Assembly (NCBI GenBank): GCA_030432235.1
Contig: JAUIHT010000008.1
Coordinates: 62,001-126,000, forward strand
Length of the DNA stretch: 64,000 nt
DNA from: Verrucomicrobiia bacterium
Lineage (GTDB): Bacteria > Verrucomicrobiota > Verrucomicrobiia > Opitutales > Cerasicoccaceae
Direction: 5' to 3'
The position numbers and the translations under genes were made by a program. Position 1 is the first letter of the stretch, and every line of letters starts with the position of its first letter. Below, piece by piece: positions 54,848 through 63,833 of the stretch. Under the pieces are notes generated by a model. The model was given only the letters and a program-made list of their open reading frames with translations, was not told where the DNA came from and made no database searches.

Positions 54848-57800
54848 ATGAAAAGTTGCTTTGCCTTAAAAAGTAAAATTGCCGCCCTTGCGATGGCCTT
54901 GACGGCTTCCACCGTCTTTGGCGTGGGCTACCTGGAAGTGCGTGCGCCCGGCTACGACTTTCGCAGCGCCGAGTACACCACTACGCATGTCTTCGTCGAC
55001 GAGGTTGTCGGCACCACCGCCGACATTGAAATCCTCTACACCCTGACGGACTTTTCCAACATCACCGATGTCGAGGTCTTCACCAATCTCAGCCGTCGCG
55101 ACCTCGCCCGTGTCGACCGCAACGGTGACGGCTACGCGGACGGCATCCAGCCGGTTGACGGTAACAGCATCACCGATGGCGACGCCGACCCGGTCAGCGG
55201 CCAGTACTACGCGGCCTTCAACATGACGGACAACGACAGTAACGGTATCTGGGAGCTGACCATCCCCGCCGCCAAGACCGGCGCCTACCGCCTGACCGCC
55301 CGCTTCAAGACCAGCGATGCCATCGCCGAAAACAGCTTCGATCCGAACAACTGGATTTGGTGGGGCCTGCGCGATCACGCTGTCGTGGTCTCGCCCATCG
55401 ATGCGCGCGACATCCGCCTGTACGAAATCAACGTCTTCAACATCGAGGCCGACGGTGACGCCTTTGCGCAACGCTCGACCTTCGAGGATTTACACAACGC
55501 TTCCGGCGCGCCGCACAACGGCAACAACCGTTGGGACCTCGACTACCTCAAGGCGCTCGGCATGAACTGGCTCTGGTTTCAGCCCATCCACCCCAACGGC
55601 ATCGACGGTCGCGAGCCCAACGACGGCTGGGGCGGTAGCGGCGCGCCTTACGATCCGGGCAGTCCGTATGCGGTGAAAAATTTCTTCGCGGTCAACGAGC
55701 TGATGACCGTAAACTACAACGGCTCCAACTCGCAGGCGCAAAACCGGGCGGCCTCGATGACGGCCTTCCAGAATTTCGTCTCTGCGGCAGACGGCAAGCA
55801 GGTCGGCATCATGCTCGACGCACCGTTTAATCACACCGCCTTCGATGTCGAGCTGGCCGATATCGGCGTGGAGCTGTTCCAGCCCGACGGCCAGACGTGG
55901 TCGCCCACGGATGAGATTCGCAACCGCGATGCGCGCTTTTTCTCGCAAAGCGGCAATTACGGCAACCGTGCCTCTGACGCCAACTCCATCGCTGCCGGGC
56001 CGGACCGCTTCGACTTCGGCAAGTGGAACGACGTCAAGGACGTGTTCTTTGGCCGCTACGACGCTCTTGTCGAGTACGACTCCGAACCCGAGCGCTCCAG
56101 CTACACCAGTGAGGGCGATTGGTTTGATTTTTCGGATTCCGACTGGACCGCGAACGACTTTACGCAGGACGGTCAGCAGTGGAATCTCACCCGGCGCGTC
56201 TGGGATTACTTTGCCGAGTACGCCCTCTTCTGGTTGACGCAGACGGGCTATCCCGAGGGGACGCCGACCAGCGAGGGCACGCGTTACCTCGGCATCGATG
56301 GCCTGCGCTGCGACTTCGGTCAGGGCCTGCCGCCGCGTTGCTGGGAGTACATCATCAACTCCGCGCGCAGCCGCAAGTGGAACTTCGTCATGATGAGTGA
56401 GTCGCTCGACGGCGGCGCAGTCACCTACCGCTCCAACCGCCACTTCGACATTCAAAACGAAAACATCACCTTTTCGCTCAACTCCGCCAGCGACAAGTAC
56501 GCCGTGCGCGCCATTTTCGACGACCGCCGCACCGCCTACGGACAGGGGCTCGTGCTGATGAACAACACCTCGCACGACGAGGCCACGCCCAGCGACCCCT
56601 GGGAGGCCGTTGTACGCACCGCCGCCGTCGGTATGATCGACGGGACCACCCTGATTTTCCCCGGGCAGGAGCTGGGCATCGCCGGCACCTTCGGCTATCA
56701 GCACTACGAGTTGAACTTCGGCAAATCCATCCCGCACTTCAAGCGTTGGAATTCCATGATGCCCATCTGGAACGACAGCGACTTCGGCAACGACCAGTTG
56801 TTCCCGGTTTACTCCGGCATTCAGAATGCGCGCGCCTTTAGCCCGGCCCTCCGTTCGTCCAACCGCTGGTTCCTCGACGGCGATGGCAACAACACGAAGA
56901 TCTTTGCCACTGCCAAGTACGAGACCGCCAACGCCACGCCCGCGACCAGCGATGTCGTGCTGGCTTTTGCCAACCTCGACCGCAACAACGACCAGTCCGA
57001 CAACTTTAAAATCCCCTCCGCGCTCTTCGACCTCATGGGGCTGCAGGACGGGCGCACGTATAATGTCCGTAACATCGCCGCCTACACCGCGCAGGACTCC
57101 ACTCGTCGCGACCAGTGGCTGTGGGGTAGCGGTATTTCCGGCGCGGATTTGAAAGCCAACGGCTTCCTTGTCATCACGAGGAAGGTGCCGGTCACCGTCG
57201 AGGGTTGGAGCACCGATCCCTACGAGGCGCAGTACCTCAAGGTTTATGACGTCACCGCGCCTACTGCTACACCTTCCCAGCCCGCGGGTGATGGCGTGCG
57301 CTTCGGCTGTGTCATCGGTGACAGCGTTACCTTCGACTGGGACACCGTCGCCCCCGACGACGGCGGCGTTACTCCCAGCTACGAGGTAAGCGTATCCATC
57401 AACGGCGGCGCGCCCACCACGCATATCGTGGCTTCGAGCTTTTATCACGTCAGTGCCTCTGCTGGAGACGAGGTTTCCGTCTCGGTCAAGGCGGTCAACC
57501 CCGATGATACCAGCGCCTCCGGTCCGGCCAGCGTCAGCAGCGGCGTGGTCAAGCTCCTCTCCGATAGCGGTGATGAGGACTTCGACGGCGTCACGAACGG
57601 CGATGAGGACACCGCTCGCACAAATCCGCGCGACCCGTATTCGGTCCTGCGTCTAAAGCACACGGAGTCTGCCGCCGACGGTAAAGTCACCTTGCGTTGG
57701 GCCAGCGAGTCGGGCGTCAGCTACGGCATCCTTTTCCGCGAAGACCTCATCGCGGGCGACTGGTCGCTGGTCGACAGCATTGCCGGTGACGGCAACGAGG

Positions 57801-57880
57801 CCGCCTGGCAGGACACCGATGCCGGTCGCGCCGCTCTCGATACGAAGTTTTACCAAGTCGTCACCCTTTCCGAACCTTAA
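54848..57880 (+). CDS. Secreted GH13 alpha-amylase-type enzyme
   Basis: 1,010 residues, signal peptide ~1-25. An N-terminal beta domain (~27-190) is followed by the barrel: MLDAPFNHTAF, nucleophile D489 in GLRCDFGQG, acid E518 in MMSESLDGG, D577 in NTSHDEATP. A C-terminal Fn3-like part (PSYEVSVSINGGAP, DDTSASGPASVSSG) ends with a module found in secreted Verrucomicrobia proteins (VTLRWASESGVSYGILFREDL). It likely hydrolyses alpha-1,4/1,6-glucans. It begins 20 bases after the giant gene, with CTCTCTCCC before the ATG, so co-transcription is expected. Confidence 0.9.
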   Translation: MKSCFALKSKIAALAMALTASTVFGVGYLEVRAPGYDFRSAEYTTTHVFVDEVVGTTADIEILYTLTDFSNITDVEVFTNLSRRDLARVDRNGDGYADGIQPVDGNSITDGDADPVSGQYYAAFNMTDNDSNGIWELTIPAAKTGAYRLTARFKTSDAIAENSFDPNNWIWWGLRDHAVVVSPIDARDIRLYEINVFNIEADGDAFAQRSTFEDLHNASGAPHNGNNRWDLDYLKALGMNWLWFQPIHPNGIDGREPNDGWGGSGAPYDPGSPYAVKNFFAVNELMTVNYNGSNSQAQNRAASMTAFQNFVSAADGKQVGIMLDAPFNHTAFDVELADIGVELFQPDGQTWSPTDEIRNRDARFFSQSGNYGNRASDANSIAAGPDRFDFGKWNDVKDVFFGRYDALVEYDSEPERSSYTSEGDWFDFSDSDWTANDFTQDGQQWNLTRRVWDYFAEYALFWLTQTGYPEGTPTSEGTRYLGIDGLRCDFGQGLPPRCWEYIINSARSRKWNFVMMSESLDGGAVTYRSNRHFDIQNENITFSLNSASDKYAVRAIFDDRRTAYGQGLVLMNNTSHDEATPSDPWEAVVRTAAVGMIDGTTLIFPGQELGIAGTFGYQHYELNFGKSIPHFKRWNSMMPIWNDSDFGNDQLFPVYSGIQNARAFSPALRSSNRWFLDGDGNNTKIFATAKYETANATPATSDVVLAFANLDRNNDQSDNFKIPSALFDLMGLQDGRTYNVRNIAAYTAQDSTRRDQWLWGSGISGADLKANGFLVITRKVPVTVEGWSTDPYEAQYLKVYDVTAPTATPSQPAGDGVRFGCVIGDSVTFDWDTVAPDDGGVTPSYEVSVSINGGAPTTHIVASSFYHVSASAGDEVSVSVKAVNPDDTSASGPASVSSGVVKLLSDSGDEDFDGVTNGDEDTARTNPRDPYSVLRLKHTESAADGKVTLRWASESGVSYGILFREDLIAGDWSLVDSIAGDGNEAAWQDTDAGRAALDTKFYQVVTLSEP

Positions 57881-57894
57881 ACCTGAACCTGTTT

Positions 57895-57977
57895 GCTCTC
57901 ACTAAGGCACGGAGACACAAAGTTGTTTCTGATTTTTTTTCGCACGAATCTTCGTGTCTCTGTGCCTCGGTGAGAGC
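57895..57977. repeat. 'CTCTGTGCC' inverted repeat, copy B
   Basis: The left arm 57895-57922 and the right arm 57950-57977 match as inverse copies at 24 of 28 bases, with an AT-rich loop containing eight T. Key words: GGCACGGAGACACAAAG and its inverse CTTCGTGTCTCTGTGCC. It sits between two amylase genes and its right arm ends 9 bases before the start of the second. Related to copy A at 10862-10903. Confidence 0.65.
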
Positions 57978-57986
57978 TATATCATC

Positions 57987-59876
57987 ATGATTAAAAATAG
58001 CCTGCTTGCCCTTTTGTTCACGTTGCCTGTCGTGAGCCTCAATGCCGCGCCCGAGCCCGTGAAGAACGTCCCTGCCTGGTCCGAGGGCGTGGTCTGGTAC
58101 CAGCTCTTCCCGGAGCGCTTTCGCAACGGCGACCCGTCCAACGACCCCACGCGCGAGTCGCTGGAGTGGCCCATTCGCCCCGGCGTGACCTGGGAGGTCT
58201 CCGACTGGACCGCCGACTGGTATTCGCGCCAGGCCTGGGAGAAGGCGCAGGGTGGTGATTTCTACTCCACCGTGCTCGACCGCCGCTTCGGCGGTGACAT
58301 GCAGGGCGTCATCGACCAGCTTGATTACCTCAAAGAGCTGGGCATCACCGCGATTTATTTCAACCCAGTCTTTTATGCACGTTCGCTGCACAAGTACGAC
58401 GGCAATAGCTTTCACCATATCGACCCCTTCTTTGGTCCCGATCCGGCGGGTGATTTTCAGCTCATGCTGAGCGAGACCGCTGACCCGGAAACCTGGCACT
58501 GGACCGCCGCCGACAAGCTCTTCCTCGAAATGGTCAAGCAGGCCCACGCACGCGGCATCCGCGTCATCATCGACGGCGTGTGGAACCACACCGGGCGCGA
58601 CTTCTTCGCCTTCCGCGACCTCATGGACAACCAGCAGGACTCGCCTTACGTCGACTGGTACATCGTCCGCACCTTCGATGACCCCGAGACGGCTCGCAAC
58701 GAGTTCGACTACGAGTCCTGGTGGGGTTTTAAGAGCCTGCCGATCTTTGCGGATACGCCCGATGGCCAGGATCAGCACGCCGAGCCGAAGGCCTACATCT
58801 TCGCCGCCACCAAGCGCTGGATGGACCCCAATGGCGACGGTGACACCGCCGACGGTATTGACGGTTGGCGCCTGGATGTGGCCGAGGAAATCCCCGTTGG
58901 CTTTTGGAAGGATTGGAACGCCTACGTGCGCGAGATCAACCCCGAGGCCTACACCACGGCGGAGGTCTGGGGTAATGCGCGTCACTTTTTGGAGGAAGCT
59001 GGCTTCTCCGCCGCCATGAATTACTACGGCTTCGCCAAGCCGGTGAAGGCCTGGATGATCGACAACGCAGTCAGCGTTACCGCCTTCTCCAAGATGCTCG
59101 ACGAGCGCCGGGAGGCTTACCCATACGCACAGGCTCTGGCCCTGCAAAATCTGATGGACAGCCATGACACCGAGCGGGTTTCTTCCACCATCGCCAACCG
59201 CCTCCGCGAGGGCGAGGACTACCTGGACCCGAACGCCTTCGACTACGATAACGGCGCGCGCGTCAATCCCCGTGGCGATCCGGACTATGTCGTGGGCAAG
59301 CCCGACGAAATTTCGTTCAAAATCCTGCGTATGGTGGCGCTCATGCAGGTGACCTATCCGGGTGCGCCCATGCTCTACTATGGCACCGAGGCTGGCATGT
59401 GGGGCGCGGACGACCCCGACGACCGCATGCCCATGGTCTGGGCCGACCTTGAGTACGAGCCCATGGTCAACCACCCGACCAAAGGCAAGTTCGACGAGCC
59501 GCAGCAGGTGGCATTCGACCAGCCCTTGTATGATTTTTACGCCAAAGCCTTCGCTTTGCGTGATGGCAGTGAGGCACTTGAGACCGGGGATTACACCACG
59601 CTCCTGGCCGATGACAAAGCAGACGTCTTTGGCTTTACCCGGCAAAGCGGCGAGGAGGTCAAGGCCGCTGTCTTCAACCGTAGCGAGGCCGAACAGTCCG
59701 TCCTGCTGGACCTCTCACCGACGGCTGTCTACAGCATCCTGCTGGCCAGTGACGGTGAGCCCACGCTGACTGCCACGGGCAACCAGTGGAAGCTGGTCCT
59801 GCCGCCACTGTCCGCAGTCGTCATCGGCGAAGGGCAGGGCAGTGGTGAGGTGGAAGTCGCCGCCGAAATGCACTGA
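57987..59876 (+). CDS. Secreted GH13 alpha-amylase / neopullulanase-like
   Basis: 629 residues, signal peptide 1-23 or so (MIKNSLLALLFTLPVVSLNA). Barrel motifs: FPERFRNGDPSND, IDGVWNHTG, nucleophile D297 in GWRLDVAEE, acid E326 in TAEVWGNA, D394 in DSHDTER. FGGDMQGVIDQLDYL and YYGTEAGMWGADDPDDRMPM are typical of the maltogenic amylase / neopullulanase / cyclomaltodextrinase group, which cleave maltooligosaccharides or pullulan. It would complete starch breakdown started by the two upstream enzymes. The ATG at 57987 begins the signal peptide. Confidence 0.91.
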   Translation: MIKNSLLALLFTLPVVSLNAAPEPVKNVPAWSEGVVWYQLFPERFRNGDPSNDPTRESLEWPIRPGVTWEVSDWTADWYSRQAWEKAQGGDFYSTVLDRRFGGDMQGVIDQLDYLKELGITAIYFNPVFYARSLHKYDGNSFHHIDPFFGPDPAGDFQLMLSETADPETWHWTAADKLFLEMVKQAHARGIRVIIDGVWNHTGRDFFAFRDLMDNQQDSPYVDWYIVRTFDDPETARNEFDYESWWGFKSLPIFADTPDGQDQHAEPKAYIFAATKRWMDPNGDGDTADGIDGWRLDVAEEIPVGFWKDWNAYVREINPEAYTTAEVWGNARHFLEEAGFSAAMNYYGFAKPVKAWMIDNAVSVTAFSKMLDERREAYPYAQALALQNLMDSHDTERVSSTIANRLREGEDYLDPNAFDYDNGARVNPRGDPDYVVGKPDEISFKILRMVALMQVTYPGAPMLYYGTEAGMWGADDPDDRMPMVWADLEYEPMVNHPTKGKFDEPQQVAFDQPLYDFYAKAFALRDGSEALETGDYTTLLADDKADVFGFTRQSGEEVKAAVFNRSEAEQSVLLDLSPTAVYSILLASDGEPTLTATGNQWKLVLPPLSAVVIGEGQGSGEVEVAAEMH

Positions 59877-59904
59877 TAGCGAGAGCCAAGGCGCTTCTCA
59901 GTGA

Positions 59905-59935
59905 CCGTCCCTTGAGCGGTAGGGGACGGCTTTAT
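59905..59935 (+). terminator. Candidate intrinsic terminator after amylase cluster
   Basis: CCGTCCC (59905-59911) pairs with GGGACGG (59923-59929) across an 11-base loop, followed by CTTTATA. It comes 28 bases after the stop of the third amylase gene. The T-run is short, so confidence is moderate. Confidence 0.55.
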
Positions 59936-60062
59936 ACGCTTCTGGGTGTGCTACCTTGTAGACCTTATGGCGTGGATTAGGATTTGCATCTATACTTAGG
60001 GGTCGACACGCTTCCCGGGCTAATTTGATTCATCACGAATTAGCCTTATAAGCCCCCGATCC

Positions 60063-62060
60063 ATGCACTCGCTGATAAGCAAAGCGCTGGCCGTCGTGTT
60101 CCCTATGCGGTATGGGGGCCTCGTGGTGCTCGCATTGGCCCTGCTGCATCCCTTGCGCGGGGCTTTTGAGCTGGGGCCCGACATGCCCGTCGTCGCGCCC
60201 CTGGGCGAGTTCAAGGTGCTGGAAGATACCGACCGTGACATTCCGGTGCCCGCTGTGATAACCGGGCAGTTGAATGCGGACTTTCAACCTCTGCCGTCGG
60301 GGCGGACTTCCCTGGGCATCACCGACTTGCCCTGGTGGATGCGTTTCGAGGCCGTCAACCACACCGAAGAGCCCGTCGAGTGGGTCATGAACATCCCGTT
60401 TTCCATCACGGACGAGGTCGACTTTTATGTCGTTACGGCCGGCGAGGAGGTGGCGAGTTACGAGCTTGGTGACAAGCGTCCGTTGGCCAACCGCCCACTG
60501 GCGGGGGAGGGTTTTGCCATCCCGGTCACCACACCGGCCGGTGAGACCACCGTGGTGTACGTGCGCCTGCTCAACCGGCTGGGTGACGGCCTGGACTTGT
60601 TTGCCGAAGTCTCGTCGCCGCAGGCCTATTATCAGAACCAGCTCAAGGTCTGGATATTCTACGGAATCGTCGTAGGCGGCATCGTCATTTTACTGCTGTA
60701 CAACGCGGTGGTTTACACCGTGGTGCGCGATGAGAATTACCTCTGGTACCTCCTGTATCTGTGCTGCGCGCTGACGACCTTCCTCTCCATCTCCGGGTTC
60801 GTCAGCCACTATCTGTGGACCCACGAAGGCACGCTGACGGAGTTTATCCCGCCGCTGTTTTCCTCGCTGACCTTCATCTTCGTCCTGCAGTTCAGCCGGA
60901 AATTCCTCGAAACCAAGCAGCGGGTGCCGCGCCTGGACTGGCTCTTGCGCGGCCTGATGGTTTACTTCGTGCTTCCGCCGGTTGCGTTTCTGCTGGGCGG
61001 CTCCGCGCTGGCCGCCAAGATGATCATGGTGGGCTGCCTGGGGCTGTCGATCTTGCCGGTAATTAGCGCATACATCTGGTGGGAAGGGCATCGGGCCGCG
61101 CTTATCTTCACGCTGGGTTGGGGCATCTGGTTTGTCTCCATCGGCATGATGGCCGGTCGCATCATGGGGTTGGTCCCAAGCAACGATTTTTCCCTGCGCA
61201 TCGGCTGGATAGGCATCCTCGGCGAAGCCATCTTGTTCGCCTTGGCCCTGGCCTATCGCATCCGCCGCCTTCAGGCGGAAAAAGCCGCCGCCGAGGAACG
61301 CGAACGCGCCGCGCTGCTGCGCTCCAAGGAGGAGCTGGAGGCGCTCGTGCGGGAGCGTACCAAGGAGCTGAGCATCATGAACAGCGAGAAGGACAAGCTC
61401 TTCTCCATCATCGCGCATGACCTGCGCAATCCCTTCAACGGCGTCATTGGACTGGCCGAGGCGCTTTGTGTCGGCATTCACGATATGTCCCGGACCGAGG
61501 TGGATAGCTGTCTGCGCGACCTGCACTCCTCCGCCACGCACCTTTACAAGCTGCTCGAAAACCTTCTCTCCTGGGCCTTGCTCCAACGCGGCGGCATGAC
61601 CTACAAACCCGAGCAAGTGGAGCTCGACCCACTGGTGGAGCAGTGCCTGGCCATCTACCAGCAGGCAGCCCAGCAGAAGCAGCTCTCCGTCCGCAAGAAC
61701 GGTGCGGCGGGCATCACCGTCACGGCGGACCCGCGCATGCTCGCCACGGTCGTCCGCAACCTGATTAGCAACGCCATCAAGTATTCCCACGACGGAGACA
61801 TCGTCTCCATTGAAACCCGCCAGAGGAACGGAAGCGTGGAAATCATCGTGCGCGACGAGGGTGTCGGCATCGACGGGGACAGCCTCGATAAGCTCTTTGT
61901 CCTGGGTGAGAAGACTTCCGCTCCGGGCACCCATGATGAGTCCGGCACCGGCCTTGGCCTTCAGCTCTGCAAGGAACTCATCGATACCCATGGCGGCTCC
62001 CTCAGCGTCGAGAGTCGACCGGGCAAGGGGGCGACCTTCACCGTGCAGTTGAAAAGATAG
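60063..62060 (+). CDS. 7TM-DISM sensor histidine kinase
   Basis: 665 residues. Signal/first helix ~1-35, extracellular 7TMR-DISMED2 beta domain ~45-195 (LPWWMRFEAVNHTEEPVEWV, YVRLLNRLGD), seven membrane helices ~200-395 (WIFYGIVVGGIVILLLYNAVV onward), coiled linker (~400-440), HisKA with H452 in FSIIAHDLRNPFNG, and HATPase with NLISNAIKYS, VRDEGVGIDG and SGTGLGLQLCKELI. DISMED2 domains often bind carbohydrates; sitting after the amylase cluster it may sense alpha-glucans, which is inference. No response regulator is adjacent. Confidence 0.9.
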   Translation: MHSLISKALAVVFPMRYGGLVVLALALLHPLRGAFELGPDMPVVAPLGEFKVLEDTDRDIPVPAVITGQLNADFQPLPSGRTSLGITDLPWWMRFEAVNHTEEPVEWVMNIPFSITDEVDFYVVTAGEEVASYELGDKRPLANRPLAGEGFAIPVTTPAGETTVVYVRLLNRLGDGLDLFAEVSSPQAYYQNQLKVWIFYGIVVGGIVILLLYNAVVYTVVRDENYLWYLLYLCCALTTFLSISGFVSHYLWTHEGTLTEFIPPLFSSLTFIFVLQFSRKFLETKQRVPRLDWLLRGLMVYFVLPPVAFLLGGSALAAKMIMVGCLGLSILPVISAYIWWEGHRAALIFTLGWGIWFVSIGMMAGRIMGLVPSNDFSLRIGWIGILGEAILFALALAYRIRRLQAEKAAAEERERAALLRSKEELEALVRERTKELSIMNSEKDKLFSIIAHDLRNPFNGVIGLAEALCVGIHDMSRTEVDSCLRDLHSSATHLYKLLENLLSWALLQRGGMTYKPEQVELDPLVEQCLAIYQQAAQQKQLSVRKNGAAGITVTADPRMLATVVRNLISNAIKYSHDGDIVSIETRQRNGSVEIIVRDEGVGIDGDSLDKLFVLGEKTSAPGTHDESGTGLGLQLCKELIDTHGGSLSVESRPGKGATFTVQLKR

Positions 62061-62075
62061 GGCGCGAAGCGGGCT

Positions 62076-63077
62076 CTAGTTACCGGAGCCGAGGCTGGCC
62101 TTTGCTTCTGCCAGCTTGCGCTCGTAATAGGCGCGTATGACCGGGTCGACATCTTCGCGGGAGAGCTGCTTGACGTAAAAGGGAATCATGCGCGCGTCCG
62201 GTGCGCTGACCGGGTAGGGCCTGGCTGTTACGGTGGATGCCTGTTCCGCGGCGGGTTTTTCTGCTGGTTCGGGTTTAGCGGCAGCGACAGGTTTTGCCGT
62301 AGTGGCTGGCTTCGCCGCGACAGTGGGCCGGGGCGTTGGCCTGGTTGCCGGGGCTTCCGCCTGGGCTACGCTTGCGGGCTCTTTAACGGGTAGCGCGATG
62401 GTCGTGCGCGCAGGAGTCGGTGCTGGCTTTGGAGCAGGAGCGGGTGGCTTCGCGGCTATGCTTGCGGGGGCCGCTTCGATGGGCTCTGGTTCGGCTTCCA
62501 CTGCGGCCTCTTCCTTCGGTTTCCAGCCCACGGCTTTGGCGGCGGCCAGGAGGCGCGGATCGGTCAATTCATCGCGCTGACCGGTTGGCTGGGGTGTCGT
62601 GATGCCCTCTTCCTCGGTGTGCGGAATCGCTCCCACGGCCCGGGCCGCTGCGAGCATGCGGGGATCCGTCAAATCGTCACGTGGTTGTGGAGTGCCGGTA
62701 GTGGCGCCATCGGAGTCTGCTGGAATGGCCCCTACGACGCGCGCGGCAGCCAGCATACGCGGGTCGGTGAGGTCGTCACGAGGCGTGCCCATGGGCACGG
62801 TCGGCAGCTCGGAATCTTCCGTTGCTGTTTCTTTCGCTTCTGGTTCTGCCTTGGGTTTCGACGAGGCCGTGACGGTGATCTTTTCATCCTCTTCGGGCTC
62901 CTCGGTGATGGCTTCCTCGCGTTGCGGCGTGGCTTCAGCCGCCGGAGGTGTTTTGGCCACGGTCGTCGGCTTGGGCTTGGCAGCGGGGTCGCTCATCTCT
63001 TCGTACACGCCGCAGCCCGCCAGCAGCCCGAGCGCGAGCAGGCACATGATACCCGGTAGTAGAATGCGTCCAGTCAT
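62076..63077 (-). CDS. Lipoprotein with triple DPRMLAAA repeat
   Basis: 333 residues from the ATG at 63077. Lipobox LLAGC near residue 22. A Pro/Ala/Glu/Lys-rich, probably disordered body contains three units RDDLTDPRMLAAAR, RDDLTDPRMLAAAR and RDELTDPRLLAAAK, each followed by VVG/AVG and a Pro. After a Pro/Ala linker comes a C-terminal segment FYVKQLSREDVDPVIRAYYE. No family is recognised. It may span the envelope. The end is convergent with the histidine kinase, 15 bases apart. Confidence 0.65.
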   Translation of the reverse strand: MTGRILLPGIMCLLALGLLAGCGVYEEMSDPAAKPKPTTVAKTPPAAEATPQREEAITEEPEEDEKITVTASSKPKAEPEAKETATEDSELPTVPMGTPRDDLTDPRMLAAARVVGAIPADSDGATTGTPQPRDDLTDPRMLAAARAVGAIPHTEEEGITTPQPTGQRDELTDPRLLAAAKAVGWKPKEEAAVEAEPEPIEAAPASIAAKPPAPAPKPAPTPARTTIALPVKEPASVAQAEAPATRPTPRPTVAAKPATTAKPVAAAKPEPAEKPAAEQASTVTARPYPVSAPDARMIPFYVKQLSREDVDPVIRAYYERKLAEAKASLGSGN

Positions 63078-63197
63078 TTGCCAGACTGTCATGAGGCAAA
63101 GCGCGCCGGGGTTCAACCGCAATCCGAGCAGGCTTCCATTAATCGATTGTTAATGAAGCCTATGCTAAAAGTATGACCCTACTTATTTAGAATTGTG

Positions 63198-63800
63198 ATG
63201 ATGGATACTTTGCGATTAACCAATTGGTCAATGACTGCTCGCATGCTTGGTTTGACTTTGTGCGTGTTACTGCCGGTCCTCCCGGTCCAGGCCACACTCG
63301 TCTACGAGGTCGACAGCTTCAACGACACCATCACTCTCAACGGCAGTGGCTTCGGTGGACCCACGCAGATCGCGGAAGACCTGAATGTCATCTCCTGGGC
63401 GGAGCAAGTCGCGTCAGGGCCCGGCACGTTGGATTCCTTCCTTAGCTTCGTAAGCGGCTCGGTCGACCTCAGCGACGATGTCGTCCTCTATGAAACGACC
63501 ATGATGCTTTCCTCGCAAAGCGGCTTTACGACGATGGGCGTCGTCATGGAAGTCGACGTTGCCATCGACTTTACCATCACTTTCAGCGACTACACCTGGA
63601 GCTATGCCGGGGCCAGTGCCGACCAAAAAACCGCCCTCGAGGATAACATCTTTGGCGCGGACCTACCTCTCGGCAACGTCCTCGGCGACTTCAGCGATTT
63701 TGAACCCGTTCCCGAGCCAGGCGCCGTCGCCACCGGCCTGGGCGCGCTCGCTCTCGGCGTCGCCGGACTGCGTCGCTGGCGCAAGCACGCGACGATTTAG
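63198..63800 (+). CDS. PEP-CTERM protein
   Basis: 200 residues. Signal peptide to about residue 32 (ending VQA), a beta-rich body (SGFGGPTQIAEDLNVISW, VLYETTMMLSSQSGFTTMG, DVAIDFTITFSDYTWSY), then VPEPGAVATGLGALALGVAG and RRWRKH, a PEP-CTERM tail. Sorting and anchoring by exosortase expected. The start could be the ATG at 63198 or 63201. Divergent from the repeat lipoprotein. Confidence 0.8.
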   Translation: MMDTLRLTNWSMTARMLGLTLCVLLPVLPVQATLVYEVDSFNDTITLNGSGFGGPTQIAEDLNVISWAEQVASGPGTLDSFLSFVSGSVDLSDDVVLYETTMMLSSQSGFTTMGVVMEVDVAIDFTITFSDYTWSYAGASADQKTALEDNIFGADLPLGNVLGDFSDFEPVPEPGAVATGLGALALGVAGLRRWRKHATI

Positions 63801-63833
63801 CCTCGATTTTGAAGCGCCCAGAGCTTGCTCCGC

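Noticed and set aside
55490-57448. Open frame opposite the second amylase gene
   Set aside because: Same antisense effect; sense strand has intact catalytic motifs.
57861-59645. Open frame opposite the third amylase gene
   Set aside because: Antisense shadow; no recognisable motif.
63171-63200. GTG at 63195 as start of the last PEP-CTERM gene
   Set aside because: Two ATG codons follow immediately and give a better signal peptide.
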